A stretch of 12,159 nucleotides of DNA, from assembly GCA_900557385.1 (NCBI GenBank), contig USSP01000024.1, forward strand, positions 1-12,159, written 5' to 3'. Shown piece after piece: positions 1 to 6,861 of this stretch. The notes beneath the pieces are model-generated. The model was given only the letters and a program-made list of their open reading frames with translations. It searched no databases and was not told the DNA's origin. The stretch's first letter is position 1. Every line of letters starts with the position of its first letter. This stretch comes from an uncultured Lachnospiraceae bacterium. GTDB lineage: Bacteria; Bacillota; Clostridia; Lachnospirales; Lachnospiraceae. A program made the translations under genes and the position numbers.

Positions 1-489
1 GGAAATACATACACGAATTATACCCCGTTACAACAAAGTTCGCAACCACAGTCCAGCGTACCCGGAGACATGGTAACGAGCCCCGGAACACCTACTGAAA
101 GTGATTTCGTTAAACTGAATACCTCGCTATTAAATTCCACCGGCTTTAATGCTGATATCCTGCTTGCCCCGCTGCCCATGTCCGGTGCCAACAGTCAGCC
201 CACCGACTTGCGCGAATACAGTATGGGAACTTACGTGCGACTGAATGTTTCACTCACTCGCGCCGTGGCACGCTTCGATATAGTAAACGATGCTACGAAG
301 TCTCATTTTACTATCACAGATATCAGTATGGGAAACGGAAGACAAGGTGTAACACTGTTCCCCATTCGTCCGACAGGAGATGTTCCCGCCACAAACGGTC
401 AACTGATTACATACCCTTACCGCCTTTTCGACGGACTGAATGCTAACGCAGGAACTACCACCAAGGCTTTCTATTGCTACCCATGTAAA
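1..489 (+). CDS. Fimbrillin (FimA/Mfa-like) fragment, truncated at both ends
   Basis: The reading frame is open from base 1, so the start (and any lipoprotein signal) lies off the window. About 163 residues can be read before the frame runs into uvrB sequence. A short proline/methionine/serine-glycine stretch (near 166-186) is followed at about 253-288 by LTRAVARFDIVN, the conserved strand of Bacteroidota fimbrillin-like pilus subunits (FimA/Mfa1/FimB group), and then by a second beta-rich block ending in FYCYP. Family knowledge: these are secreted, lipidated precursors that polymerise into surface fimbriae used in adhesion and biofilm. Which subfamily cannot be told from this fragment. It is a Gram-negative Bacteroidota surface protein sitting next to Clostridia-type genes, and its C-terminal half is missing. 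The track frame continues to 750, but everything after ~490 is antisense uvrB and is not real. Confidence 0.75.
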
Positions 490-493
490 GCCA
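483..493. other. Chimeric junction between fimbrillin and uvrB
   Basis: On the plus strand the fimbrillin frame is plausible up to about 485. On the minus strand the UvrB protein is perfectly family-like up to the SCIYG at 490-504, where UvrB normally continues LG, and then turns into nonsense (antisense fimbrillin). Both coding signals therefore end within a few bases of each other. The bases aagcc around 488-492 fit both sides, so a short microhomology at the join is possible. No inverted repeats, target duplication or transposase accompany it. Confidence 0.8.
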
Positions 494-927
494 TAGATGC
501 AGGATACAGATGCCACAACTACCACATCCCGTCGTTCTGTCAAAGACGCTGTTGCAGAAAGGCGAAGTTTATCAATTTCATCATTGATCGCAGAATCTTT
601 GGCAATATAAGTGTCGGAGGAAGGAATATAAGCCTCCGGCTGGTAATAGTCATAATAGGAAACGAAATATTCTACCGCATTTTCCGGGAAAAATTCCTTG
701 AACTCCCCGTAGAGCTGACCCGCCAGCGTCTTATTGTGTGCGATTACTAAAGTAGGCTTATTCAGTGCCGCGATGACATTGGCCATGGTAAAGGTTTTGC
801 CGGAGCCGGTAACACCGAGAAGAGTCTGAAACTGGTTGCCCTTCTTAAAGCCCTCTACCAGTTCGGCGATAGCCTGGGGCTGGTCACCGGTGGGCTGGTA
901 TTCAGAATGTAATTTAAAATGATCCAT
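490..927 (-). CDS. uvrB: Excinuclease ABC subunit B, N-terminal 146 residues only (truncated at junction)
   Basis: UvrB is the damage-verifying helicase-like subunit of nucleotide excision repair; it is loaded by UvrA and recruits UvrC. The fragment begins MDHFKLHSEYQPTGDQPQAI and carries Walker A GVTGSGKT at residues 38-45, the NKTLAGQLYGEF block at 65-76 and the DNA-inserting beta-hairpin region YYDYYQPEAYIP at 91-102. It stops at residue 146 (SCIYG) of a protein that is normally about 660 residues. The ATG at 927 is chosen over the in-frame ATG at 954 because GGAG lies about 8 nt before it and UvrB proteins start here. It lies downstream of ctpA, an order common in Clostridia, so the gene is in its normal place and only the distal part has been replaced. 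Expression is probably SOS-controlled (see the LexA-type box). Confidence 0.95.
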
Positions 928-1031
928 AGCTTCTCCAACTGTGCAATGGTGCAAATTGATGTTATCTATAAGCTGATACGATTATTGTCAGGTTTACTTA
1001 TTAAGTTTGACCCAGATATTGAAACATAGTC

Positions 1032-1060
1032 ATCGTATCACAATGATTTTAAATTGTCCA
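1032..1060 (-). promoter_or_regulatory. Candidate uvrB promoter (TGGACA-17-TACGAT, extended -10)
   Basis: On the minus strand TGGACA (1055-1060) and TACGAT (1032-1037) are separated by 17 nt, and a TGn motif immediately precedes the -10. A second candidate lies just upstream: TTTACA (1086-1091), 18 nt, TAAATT (1062-1067), whose spacer contains the LexA-type box. Sequence alone does not show which is used. Confidence 0.5.
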
Positions 1061-1070
1061 GAATTTATGT

Positions 1071-1082
1071 GAACATTTGTTC
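1071..1082. promoter_or_regulatory. LexA (SOS) box upstream of uvrB
   Basis: GAACATTTGTTC matches the Gram-positive LexA/DinR operator core GAAC-N4-GTTC with complete half-sites. It lies 10 nt upstream of the TGGACA -35 and inside the spacer of the alternative TTTACA/TAAATT promoter. uvrB is a well-established SOS regulon gene in Bacillota, so the position and the motif support each other. Confidence 0.7.
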
Positions 1083-1088
1083 TATTGT

Positions 1089-1125
1089 AAAAAGCCCGTA
1101 AATGCTGTCATGGCATTTACAGGCT
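1089..1125 (-). terminator. Rho-independent terminator of the cdaR-ftsEX-pcsB-ctpA operon
   Basis: A 13-bp stem with one C/A mismatch (arms 1093-1105 and 1113-1125, 7-nt loop) is followed on the minus strand by five T (1089-1093). It starts 44 nt after the ctpA stop and separates ctpA from the uvrB promoter. Confidence 0.85.
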
Positions 1126-1168
1126 CGCACTTTTATTTCATAATTCAGGATCCAAATAGAAGATACTC

Positions 1169-2473
1169 TTACTCTTCCTCTGCCACCGGCTTTGTATCCG
1201 GTGCCACATACTCTACTTCCAGCTTATCGCTAAGATATTCTCTTGCCTTCTCCAACTGGTTATCATAACGATTATCATAATAAGCATTGGCATCAAAGAT
1301 ACATTCCACATCCGGCTCAATGCCGATGCCATGGATGTTATTGCCCTTGGGCGTGTAATAACTGCTGACTGTCAGTTTTACTGCGGAACCGTCACTCAAT
1401 GTAATCGGTCGCTGTACAATGCCTTTTCCGAAGGTCTTGGTTCCCATCAGGGTACCGATTCCGTAGTCTTTAATGGCACCAGACAAGATCTCCGACGCAC
1501 TGGCACTGGCACCGTTCACCAGAACCACCATGGGAATGGTCAGCTCATGCTTTCCATCACTGTAATATTCTTCCCGTTTTCCGTTTTTATCCTCGGTGTA
1601 AACCACCAGTCCCTTGGGAAGAATCATGCCGGCAATATCCACCACGGTAGAAAGACTTCCTCCGGGATTGGAGCGTAAGTCCAAAATCAATGCCTCCATG
1701 CCGTCTCCCTGAAGCATTTCCAGATTTTCCTTAAACTGGTTGGTGGTCACCTCATCAAATTCCGTAATCTGGATATAGCCAATCTTGTTATCATACATGG
1801 TAGCGTTGACCGTGTTGTCCTCTATTTTTCGGCGGGTAATAGGGATTTCCAGATAATCATCCGCTCCAGTCCGCACGATGGTCAGCACCACCTGGGTATT
1901 TTCCTCGCCGCGCACATGACTGACAATCTCCTGTAAATCCATGCCGTAGGTGCTTTCTCCGTCCACCTTATAAATCAAGTCGCCATCTTTAAGCCCTGCT
2001 TCTTCTGCAGGAGTTCCCGACATTACTTCCTTGATAATACCAAAGCCGGTATCTTCGTCCAGACTTAAGGTCGCTCCGATGCCATAGAAAATACCCTGTA
2101 TGGATTCTGTCATCTCCGTCAGTTCCTCTGCGGAATAGTAAGCCGAATAAGGATCACCCAAAGATTCCACCATGCCACGGTAAATGCCGTTTTCCAGTTC
2201 CTCCTGGTCGATATCCTCCTGATAATAGTAGGTATCAATGACCTGCTCAATCAGTTCCATTTTACGGGTGACATTCTGCGTTACCACTGAAGTGGAGGAC
2301 TTCTGTGATTCAGAGGAATCTCCACCTATACTGACTTGTGTCTGCGTCTTATGGTTTACATAATTCAAATAAACCTTTACTGTGACAAATGCCAGCACCG
2401 AGATAAGCAGTGCTGCAAACAGTCCCACAACGAGGCCTTTCAAAAATGAAGATGACTGTTTTTCGTTTTCCAA
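1169..2473 (-). CDS. ctpA: C-terminal processing peptidase, S41 family, membrane-anchored with PDZ domain
   Basis: A serine endopeptidase acting outside the membrane. Residues 11-36 form one N-terminal membrane anchor, followed by a polar linker. A PDZ domain covers roughly 125-205 (GIGATL, GTPAEEAGLKDGDLI). The S41 protease core follows, with LDLRSNPGG at 264-272 and, by family spacing, catalytic Ser325 (within GASASASEI), Lys350 (FGKG) and Gln354, all present. The length of 434 residues is usual. The start is a TTG at 2471-2473 with AGGA about 9 nt upstream; an upstream ATG leads to a stop. It is the last gene of the ftsEX operon, 100 nt after the hydrolase gene. Known CtpA/CtpB/Prc proteins cleave cell-wall hydrolases or sporulation signalling proteins; a role in processing or clearing the neighbouring M23 hydrolase is inference only. 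Confidence 0.92.
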   Translation of the reverse strand: MENEKQSSSFLKGLVVGLFAALLISVLAFVTVKVYLNYVNHKTQTQVSIGGDSSESQKSSTSVVTQNVTRKMELIEQVIDTYYYQEDIDQEELENGIYRGMVESLGDPYSAYYSAEELTEMTESIQGIFYGIGATLSLDEDTGFGIIKEVMSGTPAEEAGLKDGDLIYKVDGESTYGMDLQEIVSHVRGEENTQVVLTIVRTGADDYLEIPITRRKIEDNTVNATMYDNKIGYIQITEFDEVTTNQFKENLEMLQGDGMEALILDLRSNPGGSLSTVVDIAGMILPKGLVVYTEDKNGKREEYYSDGKHELTIPMVVLVNGASASASEILSGAIKDYGIGTLMGTKTFGKGIVQRPITLSDGSAVKLTVSSYYTPKGNNIHGIGIEPDVECIFDANAYYDNRYDNQLEKAREYLSDKLEVEYVAPDTKPVAEEE

Positions 2474-2504
2474 TTTCTATTGTTTCCTTTCTTGTATCAT
2501 GCCA

Positions 2505-2541
2505 GCTTCAAATACCATATAAACTGTGCAGTTATTGAAGC
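2505..2541. other. Hairpin in the pcsB-ctpA gap
   Basis: GCTTCAA (2505-2511) and TTGAAGC (2535-2541) form a 7-bp outer stem around an inner palindrome, AACTG-TG-CAGTT (2522-2533). There is no T tract, so it is not a classical terminator. It could tune readthrough or mRNA stability between the hydrolase and ctpA. The rest of the 100-nt gap shows no clear promoter. Confidence 0.35.
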
Positions 2542-2573
2542 GCATCTTTCAAACGCTGAGCGCATCGTGGCGG

Positions 2574-3797
2574 TTATTTAGACAGATAATTCCAGGGACT
2601 TACATAACTTCCATTCAGACGCACGCTGAAATGCAAGTGGTTTCCGGTGGATCTCCCGGTAGAGCCCACTGCAGCGATCTGCTGTCCCCGAGTGACCACA
2701 TCTCCTTTTTTCACATAGAGAGCGGAGGCATGCATATAAATGGTATACAGGGTATTTCCATGGTCGATCATAATATAATTTCCCATGGAAGAGCTGTAGG
2801 ATGCGGCTACCACCTCTCCATCGTAAGCTGCCAGAATGGGGCTGCCACCCGGTGCCGCCATATCCACACCATTGTGGAACTGTTTGGTTCCCAGAATCGG
2901 GTGAATCCGCTCTCCGTAGTCATCGGAAATCCTTTTATAAGAAGGCGCCGGCCATGCAAACACACCACCATCGTAAGTAATTTTCGGATGCTCTGCATCA
3001 TAGATTGCCTGTCGTTCTGCTGCCACTGCTGCCTCCAGATCTTTTATAATCTGATTCTGCTCGGCAATGTCCGCCTCATATTCCTTGATTGCCTGTTCTT
3101 TATTGGAGATATCGTATGCGTAGCTGTTAATCTGCTGTTCCTTCTCGCCGATCAGTTCTTCCACCGCTTCCTTCTCTTTCTCCACATCTACCTTGGCTTC
3201 TTCCAGCACTTCCTTATCCGTCTCCAGCTGTTGTTTACATAACTCCACATACTTGGTAGTCGCCACATACTGATCCAGCATCTTGCGGTCATAGGCAGAA
3301 AGCTGCTCAATGTAATCTGCCTTATTCAGCATATCCGGGACACTGTCCGCCGAAAAAAGGAGTTCCAGATAGTAATCATCACCTTTCTCATACATAAATT
3401 TGATACGTTTTTTCATGGACTCATACTGGGCATTTTCTATTTCAATGGCTTCGTTCAGCTGAGCCTCCGTCTGTACGATCTGTGTGGTTTTCTCTTCAAT
3501 CTGTGTCTCCAGACTTGCGATATTTTCCTGTATCCGCTCCATCTCTCCATCAAGCTGGGTGACATAGGCGGACAGGTTATTTTTCACGGCTTCCAGTTCT
3601 TTTTTAATTTTTTTCACATCGGATAAATTAGCCTGCAAAGATTGTTTCTCTGTCTGTGCATTGGAAATCTGACTTTCCTTTTCCTTAATGGAATCCGAGG
3701 TAATTTCATTTAAAGATAGTGCCCGTGACTGGGATGGAATGCAAAGAGCAATTCCCAGACACAGCAGCACACAAATAATCGGTTTGCGCTTTTTCAT
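2574..3797 (-). CDS. Secreted coiled-coil M23 peptidoglycan hydrolase (PcsB/EnvC-like), FtsEX partner
   Basis: The 407-residue protein starts with a signal peptide (KKRK, hydrophobic core 7-20, likely cleavage near SRA 24-26). A long charged coiled coil follows from about 33 to 265, broken around 130-170. The C-terminal LytM/M23 domain (about 278-403) has all metal and catalytic residues: H308 and D312 (HNGVD), H356, and H387/H389 (HLHF). M23 enzymes cut peptide bridges in peptidoglycan. The ATG at 3797 has GGAG upstream and lies 12 nt after the ftsX stop. In Streptococcus (PcsB) and E. coli (EnvC), FtsEX binds such a coiled coil and switches on septal hydrolysis; the gene order here makes the same partnership very likely. 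Unlike EnvC, which only activates amidases, this M23 domain looks catalytically intact, and unlike PcsB it is M23 rather than CHAP. Confidence 0.9.
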   Translation of the reverse strand: MKKRKPIICVLLCLGIALCIPSQSRALSLNEITSDSIKEKESQISNAQTEKQSLQANLSDVKKIKKELEAVKNNLSAYVTQLDGEMERIQENIASLETQIEEKTTQIVQTEAQLNEAIEIENAQYESMKKRIKFMYEKGDDYYLELLFSADSVPDMLNKADYIEQLSAYDRKMLDQYVATTKYVELCKQQLETDKEVLEEAKVDVEKEKEAVEELIGEKEQQINSYAYDISNKEQAIKEYEADIAEQNQIIKDLEAAVAAERQAIYDAEHPKITYDGGVFAWPAPSYKRISDDYGERIHPILGTKQFHNGVDMAAPGGSPILAAYDGEVVAASYSSSMGNYIMIDHGNTLYTIYMHASALYVKKGDVVTRGQQIAAVGSTGRSTGNHLHFSVRLNGSYVSPWNYLSK

Positions 3798-3809
3798 TCC
3801 CCAACTCCA

Positions 3810-4709
3810 TTACACGCGTAAGTGCTTGCGCACAGTGATAAAGCTTCCCAAAAATCCGATTCCCACACCCATGGCTAAAGAAACCGGTGTAAGTGTATGG
3901 AAAATGGTCTGCACCGGCATAAAGGTCAGCATAGAACTGAGCATGGAAAAGCGATCCATCACATAGACTACAACCTTTTCATAGATCACATACAGTGTTA
4001 CCAGTGGGATTGCCGCTCCAATCAGACCGATGAGAATTCCTTCAATGACAAAGGGTGCTCGCACGAAAAAGTCGGTGGCACCAATGTATTTCATGATGTT
4101 GATTTCTTCCTTACGCACAGAAATACCGATGGTAACCGTATTGCTGATCAGGAAAATGGATACTGCCAGCAGAATCACAATCATTCCCACGGAAATATAA
4201 CCAATCAAGGCATTGGCACCTGTCAGGGTGCTTGCCAGCAGGACAGACTGGTTAATCTTGCGAATGCCGGGAATAGACTCTAAATAAGTCACCAGAGTTT
4301 CCTGCATGGACACATCACTCAGATAAATCTGATAGTTTGAGGATCCTACCAAAGGATTCTCTTTAAATCCATCTGCATATTCTCCCAGATAATCCTGCTT
4401 AAAGCTGTTCCAGGCTTCTTCTTCCGAAATGTAGACTACCTTGGCAACTTCTGTCCGCTTGGAGATCAACTCGCCAATCTCCTGAATACGGGATTCTTCC
4501 AATCCTTCATCAAAGAAAACCGTGACGCACACGCCTTTTTCTACATTTCTCACCATGTTCTGGAAGTTGGTTACGATGGAATAGAACAGTCCAAACAGAA
4601 ACAGGCACGCTGCAATGGTGGCAATGGATGCAAGGGAAAATAATTTATTTCGGAAAATATTCTTAAATCCCTGCTTGCATGTATAAAGCAAGGTACTAAT
4701 CTTCTTCAT
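3810..4709 (-). CDS. ftsX: Cell division protein FtsX (permease-like subunit)
   Basis: The 299-residue integral membrane protein has the FtsX layout: cytoplasmic N-terminus (LLYTCKQGFKNIFRNKLFSL), TM1 at about 26-48, a large extracellular domain (about 50-165) that in other bacteria contacts the hydrolase, then TM2 (168-192), the cytoplasmic coupling loop with RKEEINIMKYIGATDFF (199-215), TM3 (219-243) and TM4 (274-293). The ATG at 4709 is preferred to one 39 nt upstream because GGGGGA lies 7 nt before it and because FtsX homologues start MKKxxxLLYTxKQGxKNI. It overlaps the 3' end of ftsE by 14 nt, which points to translational coupling. It is not a transporter: it transmits FtsE ATPase cycles across the membrane to the wall hydrolase encoded next. 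Confidence 0.95.
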   Translation of the reverse strand: MKKISTLLYTCKQGFKNIFRNKLFSLASIATIAACLFLFGLFYSIVTNFQNMVRNVEKGVCVTVFFDEGLEESRIQEIGELISKRTEVAKVVYISEEEAWNSFKQDYLGEYADGFKENPLVGSSNYQIYLSDVSMQETLVTYLESIPGIRKINQSVLLASTLTGANALIGYISVGMIVILLAVSIFLISNTVTIGISVRKEEINIMKYIGATDFFVRAPFVIEGILIGLIGAAIPLVTLYVIYEKVVVYVMDRFSMLSSMLTFMPVQTIFHTLTPVSLAMGVGIGFLGSFITVRKHLRV

Positions 4710-5442
4710 CGATATATCCCCCGTTTTTCTCGTCGCTGACAATGACACCCTTACGCATGGTCACCACACGCTTCTTCATTTCATTGACAATTTCTCTATT
4801 GTGGGTTACTACCAGTACCGTGGTTCCGCACTCGTTGATTTCCTCCAGGAGTTTCATGATCTCCCAGGAGTTTTTCGGATCCAGATTACCGGTAGGCTCA
4901 TCGGCAAGCAGCACCTCCGGCTGATTCACCAGTGCTCTTGCCAGGGCGACACGCTGCTGCTCACCACCGGAAAGCTGCTTCGGCTTCGCCTTATATTTGC
5001 CGGCTAAGCCCACGGTTGCCAGCATGGACGGCACATTTTTGCGGATTTCCTTTGCAGGGGCTTCTACAATTCTCTGGGCAAATGCCACATTCTCATAAAC
5101 ATTAAGGTCTTTTAACAAACGGAAATCCTGGAACACTACACCGATATTACGGCGAAATTCCGGAATCTTGCGATGTCTGATACGGTTGAGGTCATATCCC
5201 ATCACCCGAATAGACCCTTCCGTGGGGGTAAGTTCACGCAACAGCAGCTTGATGAGAGTGGATTTACCGGAGCCGCTGTCTCCCACGATAAAAACAAATT
5301 CTCCTCTATTGATATGAAGGGAAATTCCGTTTAATGCAGGCGCACCTGTGGAATAAGCCTTGCTGACATTTTCCAGCGTAATGATCTCATTGCTGTCCAC
5401 ATCCTTTTTTCGCTTGCGACGCTTTGTATCTTTTACTGCCAA
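4696..5442 (-). CDS. ftsE: Cell division ATP-binding protein FtsE
   Basis: ABC ATPase partner of FtsX at the division site. All motifs are present: Walker A GDSGSGKS 54-61, Q-loop Q105 (VFQDFRLL), signature LSGGEQQR 157-164, Walker B VLLADEP 178-184, D-loop NLDP 186-189 and H-loop H214. It is 248 residues, about 20 longer than usual, because of a lysine/arginine-rich N-terminal extension (residues 1-18) ahead of the usual ITLENVSKAY start. The start codon is TTG at 5440-5442 with AGGTGA about 6 nt upstream; no in-frame ATG or GTG lies nearby. It is 25 nt downstream of the CdaR-like gene and overlaps ftsX. The extension may help membrane or partner contact (inference), or translation could begin further in, though no better start was found. 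Confidence 0.95.
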   Translation of the reverse strand: MAVKDTKRRKRKKDVDSNEIITLENVSKAYSTGAPALNGISLHINRGEFVFIVGDSGSGKSTLIKLLLRELTPTEGSIRVMGYDLNRIRHRKIPEFRRNIGVVFQDFRLLKDLNVYENVAFAQRIVEAPAKEIRKNVPSMLATVGLAGKYKAKPKQLSGGEQQRVALARALVNQPEVLLADEPTGNLDPKNSWEIMKLLEEINECGTTVLVVTHNREIVNEMKKRVVTMRKGVIVSDEKNGGYIDEED

Positions 5443-5467
5443 ACTTTTTCACCTGTTCCTTTTCATC

Positions 5468-6553
5468 TTAATATTCAAATGATTCCATATATTTCATATA
5501 TTTTACAACCATCAGTGCAATCTTAAACGTAATGGCATCCTCAAAAACACGTAGATCCAGTCCTGTGCTTTTCTGGAGCTTGTCCAGACGGTATACCAGC
5601 GTATTTCTGTGGATAAACAATTGTCTGGAGGTCTCCGATACATTGAGACTGTTTTCGAAGAATTTGTTGATCGTTATCAACGTTTCTTCATCGAATTCAT
5701 CCGGGCTCTTTCCCCCGAAGATCTCACGGATGAACATTTTGCAAAGAGGAATGGGCAGCTGATAAATCAGACGACCAATACCCAGTTCACTGTAGGCAAT
5801 GACATCTCTTTCATCAAAGAAAATTTTACCTACATCAAGACCCATTTTCGCTTCCTTATAAGAACGGCTGACTTCCTTGATCTCCCCCACAGTCGTACCA
5901 TATGCCACTCTTACATTCTTAAAGCCGTCCTTCTGTAGACAAGTCACAAAGGATTTTGCTGCTTTGTCAATGTCCTTGTTGCTGTCACCATCTGTCAAGT
6001 CTTTAACCACGATGACATTATTTTCATCCACGGCTGTGATAAAATCTTTGTTTCCTACGCCGAAATTGGTACGAATCATCTCCAGCGCGTTATTATCCTT
6101 TCCATTATCGGATTCAATAATCATAACCACACGTTTTGCATCGGCCTGAATGTGCAGCTTTTTGGCACGGCTGTAAATATCCACCAGAAGCAGATTATCC
6201 AACAGCAAATTCTTAATAAAATTATCCTTATCAAAACGTTCCTTATAGGCAGTCAGCAGATTCTGGATCTGAAAAGCCACCATTTTACCGATCATATAAA
6301 CATCTTCACCCATACCACCGGCGATTAATATGTACTCCAGCTGTTGCTCGTCATAAATCTTAAAATACTGATATCCCTGGATTTCCTGGGAATCCGCAGG
6401 AGATGCTGCGAACTCCAACGCTGCGGAGGAACAGGAAGCCATATCTGCAGTGGCTGCCACTTCCTTTCCGTCTGTGTCCATTACGCTCAGCTCCACTCTT
6501 GCAATTGCTTTCAGCCCCTCGATTGTGTTTTGTAAAATCTGATTTGAAATCAT
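5468..6553 (-). CDS. CdaR/PucR-family transcriptional regulator
   Basis: A 361-residue regulator. Residues about 3-105 resemble the sugar-diacid-recognition sensor domain (SNQILQNTIEGLKAIARVELSVMD at the start and GEDVYMIGKMVAFQI). A middle GGDEF-like CdaR domain (about 140-265) follows, with no catalytic motif. The C-terminal PucR-type helix-turn-helix covers about 290-352 (NVSETSRQLFIHRNTLVYRLDKL). The ATG at 6553 is chosen over a TTG 39 nt upstream because AGGAG lies about 9-10 nt before it. Family members activate genes in response to small carboxylic acids or purine breakdown products; the ligand here is unknown. Its position, 25 nt ahead of ftsE with no terminator, shows that it is probably co-transcribed with the division genes. 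It may autoregulate that operon (inference). The promoter could not be identified with confidence. Confidence 0.85.
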   Translation of the reverse strand: MISNQILQNTIEGLKAIARVELSVMDTDGKEVAATADMASCSSAALEFAASPADSQEIQGYQYFKIYDEQQLEYILIAGGMGEDVYMIGKMVAFQIQNLLTAYKERFDKDNFIKNLLLDNLLLVDIYSRAKKLHIQADAKRVVMIIESDNGKDNNALEMIRTNFGVGNKDFITAVDENNVIVVKDLTDGDSNKDIDKAAKSFVTCLQKDGFKNVRVAYGTTVGEIKEVSRSYKEAKMGLDVGKIFFDERDVIAYSELGIGRLIYQLPIPLCKMFIREIFGGKSPDEFDEETLITINKFFENSLNVSETSRQLFIHRNTLVYRLDKLQKSTGLDLRVFEDAITFKIALMVVKYMKYMESFEY

Positions 6554-6798
6554 ATTTTCCCGCTCCTTTAACATTCTATGCAAGTTGAACAATGCATTTT
6601 TCGTGTTAATTTTTGTTCTTTCTACACCCGCCTACTATTTTAATCTAAAGTCACAAATAAATCTACCTGCAAATGAAAGAATTTTGTGTATTTTTTATGT
6701 ATTTATGTAAAAAGTTTCCTTTCTCCACGCAAAAAAAGTAACAATCCATTACTTTCGTCACATTGAGTGCCTCAAAATATGGAAAACACAAAACACCC

Positions 6799-6827
6799 TT
6801 GATAATTTTTCCGTAAGATAGTACAGT
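6799..6827 (+). promoter_or_regulatory. Promoter of the REC-GGDEF gene (TTGATA-17-TACAGT)
   Basis: TTGATA (6799-6804) and TACAGT (6822-6827) are spaced by 17 nt, placing the transcript start near 6834, about 28 nt before the GTG start. AAGGAG at 6849-6854 is the ribosome site, 7 nt from the GTG. Confidence 0.6.
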
Positions 6828-6835
6828 AGTACTAT
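6818..6835. promoter_or_regulatory. Palindrome overlapping the -10 (possible operator)
   Basis: ATAGTAC (6818-6824) and GTACTAT (6829-6835) form a perfect 7-bp inverted repeat with a 4-nt centre. It covers the predicted -10 and reaches the expected transcript start. The position suits a repressor site; no known consensus is recognised. Confidence 0.4.
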
Positions 6836-6861
6836 AGATATACCTACTAAGGAGACACCTT

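Larger units (their letters stand above)
6554..6861. other. Divergent intergenic region, no gene
   Basis: 308 bp, very AT-rich, separate the minus-strand cdaR operon from the plus-strand diguanylate cyclase gene. The right end holds the plus-strand promoter and palindrome. AAAGTAA (6735-6741) and TTACTTT (6749-6755) form a weak 7-bp stem followed on the minus strand by a run of T, possibly a leaky terminator or attenuator in the cdaR leader. No convincing minus-strand promoter and no small ORF with a ribosome site were seen. Confidence 0.5.

Noticed and set aside
250..489. Extension of the UvrB frame down to 250
   Set aside because: After SCIYG the protein loses all UvrB similarity because it is antisense to fimbrillin.
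490..750. Extension of the fimbrillin frame to 750
   Set aside because: The sequence after ~490 is the reverse strand of uvrB; the added residues have no fimbrillin character.
2526..3242. Long plus-strand ORF opposite the M23 hydrolase gene
   Set aside because: It is a shadow of the coiled-coil coding sequence, lacks a ribosome site and has low-complexity hydrophobic composition expected from antisense of Glu/Lys-rich codons.
6735..6755. AAAGTAA/TTACTTT hairpin with a T run on the minus strand
   Set aside because: The stem is short and all A/T but for one pair, and no minus-strand gene lies upstream of it, so it is not called a terminator.
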